From contig CM055106.1 in the NCBI GenBank assembly GCA_029204225.1, positions 25,441,368 to 25,505,367 of the forward strand: 64,000 nt of DNA, written 5' to 3'. Below the pieces are notes generated by a model. It did not search any database and was not told the DNA's origin. It was given only the letters and a program-made list of their open reading frames with translations. Of the stretch, positions 26,356 through 37,234 are shown one piece after another. The number at the start of each line of letters is the position of its first letter. Within the stretch, counting starts at the first letter, position 1. This DNA is from Diphasiastrum complanatum (taxonomy: Eukaryota > Streptophyta > Lycopodiopsida > Lycopodiales > Lycopodiaceae). Position numbers and translations under genes: made by a program.

Positions 26356-27028
26356 CAGAGACTTGGATTCCAATTTGATGTGGATGTTTGCTTCATTAAG
26401 AGGTATGGAGAGAGGAAGAACTGTGAGAGATTTCAACAAGTTTAGTCATATTTTGACAAATTGTCAATTGAGGCCCAAACTCATTTTAGACCTAGAGATA
26501 AACATTTTGAGGTTATATTAGTTTAAAATACATTCAATAAACACTTTTTGAAAGTGTGGGAAAGTTGGTAGTCAATTTTGAGAGAGATTCAGATTTGAAT
26601 GTTGGGTACTTTGAATCTAGACCCAAAAATAGTAGGGTGTACATTTTGGAGGGAAATCCAAGTGGCCAAATAGGGTTTGGACCTGTTATAATAGGATGTA
26701 ACTCGTGGAGAGACACATCTTCTCTCTTCTCTCTCTCATTTCATCATTATACATGGTTTTCTATGGGTTCTACTACTCATTGGTGCACTCTCATGATGTT
26801 ATCTTGCAATTTTCTGTAGAATGATCGTTTATTGCTATTTTTGGTGTGGCGCGTGTGAAATACAATAGGATAATGTAATTGTATGGAAAACAACCATATT
26901 TTATATTTTGGTTCATTTTTTATATAGATGCTGATTTTTCTCCATTGGCAGGATTGTTGGTTTGCTCCTTATTGTAACCAAAGATCAGGGACATGGATTG
27001 GATCTTGAATGATCTGAAATCTTTCACA
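26356..27028 (+). repeat. LTR at inner end of left arm
   Basis: It ends TTTCACA at 27028, directly before a primer-binding site (TGATATCAGAGC, 27029-27040). It is matched in inverted orientation by 49102-49796. The LTR start could not be fixed because the arm homology runs on through it. Only about 60 bp of leader remain before another element begins. Confidence 0.55.
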
Positions 27029-27040
27029 TGATATCAGAGC
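27029..27040 (+). promoter_or_regulatory. Primer-binding site (one mismatch)
   Basis: TGATATCAGAGC differs by one base from the plant initiator-Met tRNA complement. Minus-strand cDNA synthesis would start here. Confidence 0.7.
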
Positions 27041-27100
27041 CATGGTTGTGGGTGTGGTCTAGGCAGGTGTAGCTAAAAAGGACTATGCCTTGAGGGAGAG

Positions 27101-27237
27101 TGTTAGAAATTGTCAAGGCTATAGCCCTTGCACAACACTCTAGGAACACAAATGGATGGGTAGCTTAGTGGTAGAGCACCCCACCGGAATGGGGGAGGTC
27201 ATGGGTTCAATCCCACCAAGTGTAAAAACATTTCACA
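27101..27237 (+). repeat. 137-bp LTR (TRIM-like) containing a tRNA-like sequence
   Basis: It starts TGTTAGAAATTG right after a purine tract (TGAGGGAGAG) and ends TTTCACA, immediately followed by an exact primer-binding site. A 137-bp LTR is within the range of TRIM elements, far below the several hundred bases of ordinary copia LTRs here. A tRNA-like sequence occupies about half of it. No second LTR copy was identified, so the element's right end is unknown. Confidence 0.6.
27154..27217 (+). ncRNA. tRNA-like sequence with pol III box A and box B
   Basis: TAGCTTAGTGGTAGAGC fits a tRNA D-arm/box A and GGTTCAATCCC fits the T-loop/box B, with a CCCCA/TGGGG anticodon-like stem between them. The acceptor ends do not pair and the anticodon loop is off-length, so this is a tRNA-derived sequence or pseudogene rather than a working tRNA gene. 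Confidence 0.55.
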
Positions 27238-27249
27238 TGGTATCAGAGC
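27238..27249 (+). promoter_or_regulatory. Primer-binding site, exact
   Basis: TGGTATCAGAGC is the standard plant LTR-retrotransposon primer site complementary to the 3' end of initiator-Met tRNA. Confidence 0.85.
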
Positions 27250-27547
27250 TATTGTGTTGTAGGTCATGAAAGGATCAACCACATTTATCAAAAATTTGGA
27301 GGAGTTACCAATGCTAGAGCATGCTAGATTGATTTCTACTCAGAAATCAGCATTTTTGCATATGTAGAATTAATTTTTTGTAGGTCAAAACTCAATATAA
27401 AGTTATATACTTGATCAATTCTGATTTCACACTTGGTTTACTGGAATTAGCCAATTTTTGGCTACAAGATGATATTCAAGTTTTTAGAAATTGCATATAG
27501 AATTTGAGATATTCAATTATTTGTGATTTTGTCAAAACCCTAATTTT

Positions 27548-29130
27548 GATTGGATCTCTAGTTTGTGAGGTTACTAAACTTCATTTGAGTGTGTTCCAAT
27601 CTTAGGAAGTGGCAAGAATAGTTAGATTGATAATAGATCATAAGTTGATCAAGATTTCACTATTTTATGTGTTGGTTTTCTAGTTAGAAGTGCTAGAAGA
27701 GATTTGAGAGGTTCCATATCTTTGTGATTTCTACTTGAGTTCATTTGTTGACATTCAAGAGAGTGCTTTGTGCATTGGAACATGTTGAAAGAAGAAGATC
27801 ATGTCATTACAACATGGCTCCAAGTGGTGGATTCATGTTGGAAGGCAATGATAGGCTTACCTCAATCAACTATTCTATTTGGAAGGTGAGGATGGAGTCC
27901 TTATTGGAGATGAATGAGTTGATGGAGATTGTTGTAGGTGTGGAGGAGAGGCCTCAAGCACCTCAAGATCAAGTGAGGTATGACAAGAGAGCCAAAAAAG
28001 CTCTACACATGATAAAAATGAATGTTACTAATGAGCTTCTCAAGGAAGTTGGTAAGTGCACATCATCTTCGGAGGCTTGGGAAGCTTTGAAAAAGCTTTA
28101 TGAATCCAAGTCTAAATCAAGAGTGCTTACTCTTAGGAGGCAAATCTTTCAAAGTTTGCAAAAGAAGGAAGAGAATACTCATGCTTTTGTTTTGAGGGTT
28201 AAAGAATTCAATGATGAGTTAGCATGTATTGATGAAAGCATTATGGAGGTAAAACTTGTTCAAGTTATACTTAATGGCTTGTTGGGTGATCATGCTAATC
28301 TTGTTCAAATTTTTGGTGCATTAGGAAGGTCTCATTGGAGGCTGGAAGATGATATATCAACTTCTTAGAAATTGATTGGATCTCTAGTTTGTGAGGTTAC
28401 TGAACTTCATTTGAGTGTGTTCCAATCTTAGGAAGTGGCAAGAATCATTAGATTGAGGATAGATCATAAATTGATCAAGATTTCACTATTTTATATGTTG
28501 ATTTTCTAGTTAGAAGTGTAAGAAGAGATTTGAGAGGTCCCATATCTTTGTGATTTCTTCTTGAGTTCATTTGTTGGCATTCAAGAGACTACTTTGTGCA
28601 TTGGAACAGGTTGAAAGAAGAAGATCATGTCATTGCAACATGGCTACAGGTAGTGGATTTATGTTGGAAGGCAATCATAGGCTTACCTCAATCAACTAGT
28701 CTACTTGGAAGGTGAGGATGGAGTCCTTATTGGAGATGAATGAGTTGATGGACATTATTGCAGGTGTGGAGGAGAGACCTCAAGCACCTCAAGATCAAGT
28801 GAGGTATGTCAAGAGAGCTAAAAATGCTCTACACATGATAAAGATGAATTTTACTAATGAACTTCTCAAGGAAGTTGGTAAGTGCACATCATTTTTGGAG
28901 GCTTGGGAAACTTTGAAGAAGCTTTATGAATCCAAGTCTAAATCAAGAGTGCTTACTCTTAGGAGGCAAATCTTTCAAAGTTTTCAGAAGAAGGAAGAGA
29001 GTACTCATGCTTTTGTTTTGAGGGTTAAAGCATTCGATGATGAGTTAGCATGTATTGATGAAAAGGAGGTCGAACCTTTTCAAGTTATACTTAATGGCTT
29101 GTTGGATGATCATGCTAATCTTGTTCAAAG
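27548..29130 (+). repeat. Tandem duplication of copia leader and gag
   Basis: Starting at GATTGGATCTCTAG (27548), about 825 bp recurs from 28373 onward with the same leader and gag. The second copy has a few stops and small deletions. The junction at 28372 cuts gag copy 1 before its knuckle. Confidence 0.85.
27814..28368 (+). CDS. Ty1/copia Gag (UBN2-type), truncated by duplication
   Basis: The Met at 27814 begins MAPSGGFMLEGNDRLTS. SIWKVRMESLLEMNEL, SSEAWEALKKLYESKSKSR and HAFVLRVKEFNDEL follow, the order of DUF4219 and UBN2 in plant copia Gag. The frame is open for about 180 codons. It ends at the duplication junction, after QIFGALGRSHWRLED, without the CCHC knuckle or any pol. The start was chosen at this Met because it aligns with other copia Gag N-termini and with the repeated copy. 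It lies about 570 bp after the exact primer-binding site, so it probably belongs to that element. Confidence 0.75.
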   Translation: MAPSGGFMLEGNDRLTSINYSIWKVRMESLLEMNELMEIVVGVEERPQAPQDQVRYDKRAKKALHMIKMNVTNELLKEVGKCTSSSEAWEALKKLYESKSKSRVLTLRRQIFQSLQKKEENTHAFVLRVKEFNDELACIDESIMEVKLVQVILNGLLGDHANLVQIFGALGRSHWRLEDDISTS

Positions 29131-29170
29131 TTTTGCTATTCAAAAGACTTTGCCAAGTATTGTGGACTAG
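28640..29170 (+). pseudogene. Ty1/copia Gag, duplicated copy
   Basis: The same protein as the first copy, with a TAG in place of Tyr near codon 20 and small deletions (for example after ELACIDE). It continues a little further, to VQSFAIQKTLPSIVD, before TAG. Downstream sequence (QAILVNEEYRLQ) fits the usual Gag continuation. Confidence 0.75.
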
Positions 29171-29213
29171 CAAGCAATCTTGGTGAATGAGGAGTATAGG
29201 CTTCAATCAAGAG

Positions 29214-29465
29214 GTGCTAACACAGAGAAAAATAAAAAAGAGAGAAATAAAACCCCATGGCATATGTTTTGTAAGTCCACGTATGAATGTCTGTTAATAA
29301 ACTTCCGTCATGGCATGTGTTTTGTAAGCCCATGAGTAGAAGCTTAAATAATGATAAAATAGCTTAAACTTAGATTTAGAGCTTAGACTTAGGAAACATA
29401 AGATTAGAAATATTTTGTCTTAAGTTTTCCTAAGTTAAGAAACTTTGAAGTTCTAAATCCTAAGT
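29214..29465 (+). repeat. LTR fragment, truncated
   Basis: It begins TGCTAACACAGAG and matches, in inverted orientation, the first 260 bp of the LTR at 46175-46703. It is cut at 29465. It is the same LTR family as the copia beside the right arm, and follows a copia gag here. Confidence 0.7.
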
Positions 29466-29578
29466 TACTGCGGAGCAACTTATCAAGTCGGGGGAAGCAA
29501 CAAAAGTGTCAACTTGGGCATTTTCTAAGAAGTGACCTAAGTGATCTTTTTTCAAAACAAACAGGTATATCAGAATTA

Positions 29579-30307
29579 GATTATAAAATCCATTGGTACT
29601 ACAGTTTGGTGCGAAGGGAAGAATTGAGGCATGACCAGTACTGGGATTTGTGGTCCGGCTTCCAACACTTGAGCGGCTGCTTTTTCATAGGCACTGATGG
29701 TCCTCTTAGCCAACTCAATTGAAGCTGCTCCTTTGAACCTGTCAAAGCGGCCCTGGAATACTTGAAGGGCCACTTTGTAAATTTCCACTTTCTTGAACAA
29801 ATACACAATCTCAGTCGGAGTTAGCAAATGATCTGGTATTTGTGTCCAAAGATATGCATCACGCTCAAGGGTGGTCGCATCCAATTCACCTTGGAGACGT
29901 GTGCAATCCTGCTCCGCCATCTGTAGTTGACCTTGTAGCAGTTGCACTTGTTGCTTAGCATCCTGCACGACCTTGTCCACCTGATCTTGTGCGGTTGTCA
30001 GGGCATTCTACAGGGAGATGACGTATCCTTCGAGGCGATCAGCCTGCTGTTGTGCCATATTCTTTTCAGCTTCAAATTTTCCTTCGTGCTGCTTGGAGAT
30101 CTTCAATTCTCTATCCAGTTGAACAATCTTCTGGTTGATAAGAGTATTTTCGGATCCCATGTCAGAAATTCTCTGCTCCATTTCTTTTTTTTGATCTAGC
30201 ATAGACTGGATCACTTGCGCAAGGCTTGAGACCAAACCGAGAGCATCACCAGAATCTACTGTCATGGAGGCTTCAGCAGCAGGAATGGTATTGTCCTTGG
30301 TTGGCAT
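29579..30307 (-). pseudogene. Coiled-coil ORF of an LTR element
   Basis: From the Met at 30307, MPTKDNTIPAAEAS leads into heptad-rich helices (LDQKKEMEQRISDMG, AQQQADRLEGYV). There is a stop near 30010, and the frame resumes with QLLQGQLQMAEQDCTRL, TPTEIVYLFKKVEIYK and FQGRFDRFKGA to 29579. It has no pol domains. Order and style parallel the ORF at 46.8-49.0 kb. It lies 3' of a same-strand gypsy pol, so it may be an additional ORF of that element. Confidence 0.55.
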
Positions 30308-30978
30308 GAAACCGGTGGTTCTTCTTCTTCAAAAACATCTTCCTCTTCAAAGCCCTCAGGCACGGTGGCGTCAAACTGCTTCGGTGATTTCACAGCTTGG
30401 TCAACTCGAAGTGTGGCTGGGCTATCTTCAACTTGAAGTGGTTGTCCTGAATCTTCAACATCAACAATAGTATTATGGATTTGTTCGAATCCTCTTCCAG
30501 GGGATTGGAGTTTAAAGGGCGCAAGGCTCTGGGGCATTTCAAAAACTTCAGAGACTCCAAGGGGGTCGGAATCATTGAACATATTCATAAAGTATTGTGT
30601 GTTTGGTGAAATAGCTTTGGTGTGCAGGGGTGAGGTGGCCTGGGCAGCTATGATGAAAATTGTAGCCCCAATAGTCACAGACTGTCCTTGAGTGGAAGCA
30701 GAGGCGAGGGAAACATCAGAGGTAGGGGGAATAGGAAGTGTAGTGCGAACAACAGTAGGGGTTGGAAGCGCAGTTGACGATGTATGCCTAGTACGACACC
30801 GTGACACGGAAGGTGAGTCGGGAATGATGATCTCGCTGCGTGGACAACGTCGACTATGTGAATTGGAGGCCTGGTGGGATGAGTCACCCGGTGCTTCTTC
30901 ATAGACCGAAAGCATAGAATCCAGGTGGAAGCCATGGATTTTGTTTTCAAGGTGGGAGGCCGCTAGAAGAGACAACAA
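30262..30978 (-). pseudogene. Ser/Pro-rich and acidic ORF of an LTR element
   Basis: An open frame of 238 codons is rich in Ser, Thr and Pro, with PDSPSVSRCRTRHTSS and the acidic stretch EEEDVFEEEEPP near the end. It overlaps the start of the coiled-coil ORF in another frame, so the two were probably one ORF before a frameshift. No known domain is visible. Confidence 0.5.
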
Positions 30979-30999
30979 GAGCCAGCAACGAACTGCTGC

Positions 31000-31624
31000 T
31001 TTGTATTACTCTTAATAGCTCGTTTGAGCTTACTAGAAACAATCTTGAACCAGTTATACAGTTTAAGACGGGCCTTGGCTATCTTGGCATAGGACTCAAC
31101 TATCATATGTAAGATCTATGAAGTGATGCGGTCTTTCTTGAGTTTGCCAACTATCAGAAAGTTATTCACGAGCTGGGCAGCAACATGTATGGCAGGCTCA
31201 GTGGTGCATCTAGAAGATATTTGTCATTAGTCCAATGCAGATCATTTGTGAGGTCTATGCAAGGCTTAATACTCCCTTTGGCCTGTTTATGGTTGGGTGA
31301 GACTTGGGTTCCTATACCTATAACAGCAAGGGCGGCCTCAGTTACATGCACCTTGTGTGTGGCTCCCTGAAAGGTGATATAAAACTTGGATTTCTCTTCC
31401 TTCCACGTACTGACAAGAGTGATGAAATCCATGTTGATTCTCCCTAAAAAGGCTCTCTCATGAATACTCATTGCAGTAAGCAGAGGCTCTACAGGGGTCA
31501 TCCACTGAGTGACCATGCTTGTGCTAGGAAGAATCATGATATCCATTGTAGATGAGACATCATGATGGATAGTGTAACGAGGCGACTGAGACGTATCTGT
31601 GGAAGACATGATGATCAGAAACAA
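31000..31624 (-). pseudogene. Unidentified ORF 5' of the Ser/Pro-rich ORF
   Basis: From the Met at 31609 (MSSTDTSQSPRYTIHH), conserved-looking words are IHERAFLGRINMDFITL, KFYITFQGATHKVHV and CIDLTNDLHWTNDKYLLD. A stop at 31166 is followed by further sense sequence in other frames (KARLKLYNWFKIVSSKLK). Probably the N-terminal part of the same large additional ORF as the two downstream pieces. Function unknown. Confidence 0.5.
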
Positions 31625-31829
31625 AAAAGTAAGAAGCGCGAATGTATATCAGAAAGTAGTTCAAAAATTTTGGAAGGCTTTGGTCGCTGTAAAAATTGGC
31701 AAGAGCTTCGCTAGCACAAGTGAGAAATGAATCGAATTCAGCCAACTTATAGGTGAATTTGGAGGGTCCATTACACTGAATACTAGTTTGGTTGATCAGT
31801 TCTGAACAAAAATTTGCAGGCAAGTGCAG

Positions 31830-32215
31830 TACTATGAAATTAGGTTATAAAAATCTCGGCGAAGGTTTTTGGAGATCTGAACCTATCAGGCGAACGTTTT
31901 CCAGGGTTGGCGAAGGATGAACCTTCGCCCAGGAGGGTCCTTCGCCCAAGTACTGTCATAAATACATTTTTTTAAAATATGAATCTATGGCCAATCTAAT
32001 TTTGACATTTTAAGACCACCTAGCATGTCAGCGAAGGTTCATAATGAGAGTAAGGTGCTCGAGGAAGATTCCCAAAATGGCATATTGTTGATCATTCGCC
32101 TAGCTCAAAAAATGGATTTTTTCTGGACAAGAATCTTCGCCCAACTCAAATTAGGTAAATCTGAAATGGATGTACAGTCTGGAGGCTTAGTGAAGGTTTC
32201 TGATACTGTATAGGC
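31830..32215. repeat. GGCGAAGG / CCTTCGCC word cluster
   Basis: Six or more copies of GGCGAAGG, TTCGCCCA and related words lie 3' of the gypsy integrase. The same words appear in the LTR-like DNA near 4.15, 7.4 and 58.4 kb beside related gypsy fragments, so they mark an untranslated part of this family. Confidence 0.5.
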
Positions 32216-32428
32216 AACATCTGACCGAAATAGTGATTTTATAAGTCATTTTTCATCAAAAATATTGTCCTTCCTTTCTTCCATGCTGATGACTTTTCCG
32301 AGTTTTGCTCATCAGTCTTTTCTCATTTTTTTTTTACTGTCTTTTTCAAAACAAAAACTGAACAATTAAATATTACAAACAAAAAATTGAAAAACAAATA
32401 AAATCAAAAATCATTGAGATCAGGCTTG

Positions 32429-32880
32429 CTAAACTGGCAGAGCAGGCTGCCAAAACTTACGTAATTGGCTGCCATTCACTGGAGCATCAAATCGTTTTCC
32501 ATCCAAGTGCCCAAGAATTACTGCGTCATAGATCATGATTTCCTTTACTTTATGCGGGCCTTCACTGGTAAACTTCAATTTTCCCTTGATCAGCTTGGTT
32601 TTGTACATCAGTGCAAGATCTCTTGCTTTCAGATGTTTTTTGTGCAATCGACGATTGTGCCATGCCTTGCGGCAGGCTTTCTCTGTTGCTAATGCATGAA
32701 CTGCCATCAATCGGGTTTCACATAATTTGTGCAACACTTCATAACGTAGTTGTAAAGACTTATCATCATTTAACCGTTCTGTTGACGCTATGCGTAAAGA
32801 TGGGATTAAAAATTCAATTGGCATGACAACATCTTGACCATAAACCAGTTGAAAGGGTGTTTGATTTGTACTATATTTTT
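32429..32880 (-). pseudogene. Ty3/gypsy integrase C-terminal part
   Basis: It reads TPFQLVYGQDVVMPIEFL, KAWHNRRLHKKHLKARDLAL, GPHKVKEI and VNGSQLRKFW to a stop at 32429, and is closely related to 57.7-58.16 kb. The integrase core, RNase H and reverse transcriptase are missing: sequence upstream jumps straight to the protease-side linker. Confidence 0.8.
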
Positions 32881-34088
32881 TCCCATTTTAGGATCGTATT
32901 ATAATGTTGCTTGGCTTGTTTCTTCGTCATTGACCCTGTGATCATGTCTTCCTTCAATATAAATGCTTTGGGCAGTTTTATTGTTGGTTTATCAGGAACA
33001 TTACGCACTCCAAATCTGGTTGGATCCATATGAATGAGAATCTGCTCATCCGTAAGTTCTGCATTGTTATCATAAGTCAAGGCATGGCTCACAGGTATGA
33101 GATCATCTTCAATCGGATCTGGTATAGGTTCCGTTGATATCCATGCTACATTCAACACATTCAATGGAAAAGTGATCGGTATATCCAAGGTTCAATCCAA
33201 TAAGAAAATCTCACTCAAATCTAACTGATTATCTTGTTGAAACATATATCCTGCTGTACAATCAATCATTGCAAGAGCTTCATTCCAGTTGACAATATCC
33301 GTTTGAGAATCATAATGAACTCCCAAATTTTTCTCTGGTCGGTCACAAGTACGATCCATTGTTGATGAATCATCATCCTCTTTTTGAACCACGGGTTTGA
33401 TAGTCCAAGTTGCAGGATCAACTTTGACTGTACGTTCACGATTTTCAAAAGTGATTTTTTTGATACCCCAGTTATGAATTACTTGCGCAACTCATAACCA
33501 TGGATGTCCCAATAGGACTCGGTAGATATTTGGTGCTTCTGGTAAGTCCATTACTACGAAAGTAATGACGAACTGTACTCCCGCAATTCTGACAGGTATA
33601 TCTTCAACCATTCCTCATGGACAAACTATTGTTTGATCAGCTAGCTTAATGGCAAAAGTCGCAGGCTTGATCTTTGTAAGGCCCCATTTTGCACATAGCT
33701 TTCTAGAAATCAGGTTAACTCCTGAACCGCCATCTATCATGACTGCTTTCTTAGAAAATTGTCTATGCTGTATTGGCAGGGTGATATTTTTTTGTTCTTT
33801 TTCCCAAGTAGCTCCAACATGGAGTACTTCATTAGATTCTTCAAATCCAGCACAAAAAAGTGGCTCGTGATGGACTTCTGGTTCTACTTGAGCTAACTTT
33901 TGCGCTAAGACTTCTTTTGCTTTTGGCACCAACTTCAGGAATTCTCCCAATGAAATATTAATCTTACTAGATAAAATATTCATGAGCAGTTCTGTTTGCG
34001 GTGCTTTTGGTTCAGTCATCTTGAAGGGTTCTTCATGATGATGCAACTGATCATTCATATATGTACGTGAATTTCTTGGTGGTTGCAA
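32881..34088 (-). pseudogene. Ty3/gypsy protease and linker
   Basis: The frame 34088-33615 contains KAVMIDGGSGVNLIS, where DGGSG is in the position of the aspartic-protease D(T/S)G motif, then RKLCAKWGL. A frameshifted linker follows (WNEALAMIDCTAGYMF, DIPITFPLNVLN) and ends at 32881, where integrase sequence begins. The protease would process Gag-Pol. Confidence 0.7.
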
Positions 34089-34280
34089 TGGTGAAGAACG
34101 AACTTCGATTATTGCTTTAGCAGCTTCAAGCTCCTATTCTTCTTGCAAATGTTTAATCCACTACCTCATATTCTGATAACTTCTGTTTTCTACATGAAGA
34201 TTTGGATAGACTCTAGATGCTGTTGGTATATCGGTTAATGGTATAGAATCAGCAGGTACTGGATCCACTACTGGTTCTTT

Positions 34281-35743
34281 CTACTTCAGTGCTTTGGTGA
34301 GCACCATCAAGGGTGTACTTGATTTATTCTGAGCTACTGGTCTCCGCTTGATTGTTATTAAATTTACAGGAGCTGTAGCTGGTGGTGGTTTTGGTCTTGC
34401 TAGACAGTCTTTATAGCAGTGCCCATAACCACAGTCATGACAAAATGGTACAAATTTTCTTTTATTCGGACAATCTGCAACTCTGTGATTTTCTCCACAT
34501 GCAAAGCATCCAAGCGATGCTCTAGTGCGGTTTCTAGATGCCTGTTGTTGCATGGCAGCATAAATAGCATACTGTTCTGAAGATCACCTTTTTGATCATT
34601 ATCATAGTTCCATTGCTCGACACGTATGTATGGTTCTGGTTCTATCAAATTGGCAGGAGGAGCGGAGTGCTTTGGAGGGCAGGTAAGGCCAAACGTTCCG
34701 GGTATCCAAGAGCAGATTGTTGAGGTTTGGTTGCTGGACTTCCTCCATATTGTGATTTTTGATATCCTATTTGGGCATACCGTTGCTGAATTATCTGAGG
34801 ATTGAAATTGCAAAAAACAATCTCATGATCAGGCAAATTACACAAATGCCAAACACTGATTTCCATTCCAGTTTTCAATTGAGGACACTCATTAACTATG
34901 TGATTTCCTGTACAAATAGAACACCAGACATTTTTCCTGGTAGGAAAAGTCTTCGCAAATTTCTCAGATTCCTTGTTCGCTTGTTCGTGGAAATCTTCCA
35001 ATGCTTTGATTTTCTCATCAAATTGCGACTGCAACTTTTCCATCTATTTCTGTTGGTTCGTCCCGAGTTTCTCGGACTCATTGAGCATCATTTTTGCAGT
35101 AGCGTTAGCATTCGTTGATGCGATAGTGGTGGATGTCGTAGTGGTATGCCCTGGTGTATAAGTCAGCATGTTGATATTCAGCTCATCATCTGAATCTTCA
35201 TCCTCCTCCCAAATTGCATCATCCATATCATTTTGCAAAAGTGCATACTCATTATGGCATTTCAGCTCACGTCTGATCCATTTAGGTAAACATGACAAAA
35301 TCACATATTCATGGCATTTTTGTTAATCAGCTCAGGTTCGCACTCAGATCTGAGGCGTTTCACCCATTCAATGTAATCTCGAACCATTTTCTGCTTTCCC
35401 ATTTTTATTTTACTTAAAAGTAGGAAAGGGTCTTCCATAAACTTTCGAGGTTTGAACCGTGTGATAAGGGCTCATTTAACAACCTCCCAATCAGTATGCT
35501 CAGTTTCATCCTGATTATAGTACCAATCTTGTGCTGCGCCTGTTAAGGCCATAGGAAAATCTTAAGTTTATCTTGAGGAAAAATTTTGCCATAGACTTCA
35601 CAGGATTCAGCATAGATATGAAGAAATCTAACTGGATCTGTTAACCCATTGTATTTGGGTAGATCCAAACGGAGTGCTCTTCTAACAATGATAGGATTGA
35701 CTTCATGAGAGGCACCTCCAAGAGCAGCTCCAGGGGCAGCCAT
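34281..35743 (-). pseudogene. Ty3/gypsy gag
   Basis: It starts MAAPGAALGGASHEVN at 35743, with capsid words LPKYNGLTDPVRFLHIYAES and QDKLKIFL. The frame is broken until the nucleocapsid, where CFACGENHRVADC and a second Cys/His group (CHDCGYGHCYKDC) are well preserved. It is the same family as the gag fragments at 2.4 and 5.8 kb and the best source for reading them. Confidence 0.75.
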
Positions 35744-36431
35744 CTTAAAAAATTCAAATCAAGCAAACAATGAGATTGGATCTAGATTTTTCAATGTTGA
35801 AAGATCCCTGCTCCAGAGAATCTGTTTACTGTTCTTCTTTTGCTTGCTTCTTCTTCTGCCTATCAGCAGAGATGGTGGGCTCTTGCTTATAGTTATTCTT
35901 TCTTGTTTAAAGCCCAAAATCAGGCAGAAGGGATAGATTATCTTTGTAGTATTAATGTCCTGCCTGTTAGAGGACAACTCAAGTCTGTCTCTCTTGAATC
36001 GTGTCACATGCAATCAATCCGTCATGTAACCAAAACATTCAACCAAATGATCAGCATGCAGTTCAGGTGAACAACCATGAAATCTACATCTACTTTGCTG
36101 CAAAATGAATTGAAATCAGATCCTAAGCACTACTATACTTGCATAAATTGACAAAACAAGAAACTAATCTACATCAACATCATTTTTAAAGGTCCAAGAA
36201 TCAAGAAACCAACCAGTCTTTTGATTCTTGGACACCCCACATTTCTAGCCTATTTAGTTTACTTGAATGCTGGTTCCTACATTAATCCACAACAAGAAAA
36301 TAAAACTAATCCGTCATTGTTCACTCGAGGTTGATTTGACGTCAATACTCATAAACTGTGTCATTCTTAAGTTTACCTCGCAATCTCTACATTCTCTTCG
36401 ATCTCAGCTTGCGTGCTCGTATTTTCAAATA
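35744..36431. other. Gypsy leader and boundary of the core region
   Basis: Non-coding. A 13-bp perfect hairpin (GTCCAAGAATCAA and its complement) lies at about 36192-36234. The sequence type changes from gypsy leader to the core element somewhere here. No LTR end or target duplication was found. Confidence 0.35.
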
Positions 36432-36775
36432 ATGGCTACACATAACCAGAGACCAAGAGGAACCATTGATGCAATCAATATTTGCAATGAAAAAAATGCA
36501 GAAGATCAATGGATACCAAGAATATATCGAAAATATCAATGAATCTTGATGCATCCCTTTGCAAAAGGCTCATTCCGAAAAAGAAATAGATCGAATAACA
36601 TATATAGAAGCTCTTGGAAAGGCTGGATAATGGATTTTAAAGTATCACTTGCCGGTCAATCTATCACGAAAGTTTTAGTTCAACATGCTTATCTTCGCAA
36701 TGAGCTCAACATTCATGATCTAAATCCAAATGATAGAAGGAAATGCAATTGTAAGCACTTGATCAAAGAATAATA
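36432..36775 (+). pseudogene. Small core gene A, unknown function
   Basis: ATGGCTACACATAACC at 36432 opens a frame of 36 codons ending in TGA. The same frame continues at once as MHPFAKGSFRKRNRSNN, DFKVSLAGQSITKVLV, QHAYLRNELNIHDLNP and NDRRKCNCKHLIKE to a TAA. If the TGA is secondary, the protein was about 113 residues. It is basic, with a Cys pair near the end (CNC), which would suit DNA binding. I recognise no family. It is the leftmost gene of the core cluster. Confidence 0.45.
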
Positions 36776-36904
36776 GATTAAGTTGGTATCTACCTTTTAC
36801 AATTTTTGTTGATTTTTTTTCCAAATGCAATGTTCGAAAAAAGAAAACAATGTTTATTTGGGGAGATCTTCAGTCACTTGAACTCTAGTTGAACGCTTGC
36901 CCTT

Positions 36905-37170
36905 GTTGAAGTCTCGTATATATCAGTTTTATTTTTGGTCTTCATTGCCTTGGTCTGTATTGTCCTTGTCTTGGCATATTTGGATATGTTCAGATGATGA
37001 TCTGATCAAAGCTTGGCTGCGACAAATCTAAGTGAACTAATGTCGCATGTTTGGATTGGTTGTGGCAAAGGTTTGATCAGATCATCATTCTGAGATTATC
37101 CAAAAAAATACCATGGTAAAGGCAAGGTAGACCAAGGCTACGAAACACAAAAATGTCGCAAAAAGTATAT
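36905..37170. repeat. Imperfect foldback (MITE-like) sequence
   Basis: Arms of about 100 bp around 36940-37020 and 37070-37150 are reverse complements with mismatches. The best part is GATGATCTGATCAAA against TTTGATCAGATCATC. The outer parts pair GCCTTGGTCT with AGACCAAGGC. It lies between core gene A and the 3' end of the H3-protease gene. Confidence 0.6.
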
Positions 37171-37234
37171 TTCTTTTAAAAAAATTTGTACATGTGTCTC
37201 ATCCACATAAAGTGAGACAAATATTTAAACAGAA

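Larger units (their letters stand above)
18541..27092. repeat. Large inverted repeat, left arm
   Basis: Read as reverse complement, this arm matches 49036-55304. Matching landmarks are the outer AACTCTAGAAGCTTCACCCC, the MMWEWDNEEDL ORF, the Tnp2-like ORFs, and an LTR with primer-binding site at the inner end. Relative to the right arm it carries a 366-bp MITE, a 2,512-bp copia insertion and about 110 bp of transposase sequence that the right arm lost. Confidence 0.85.
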
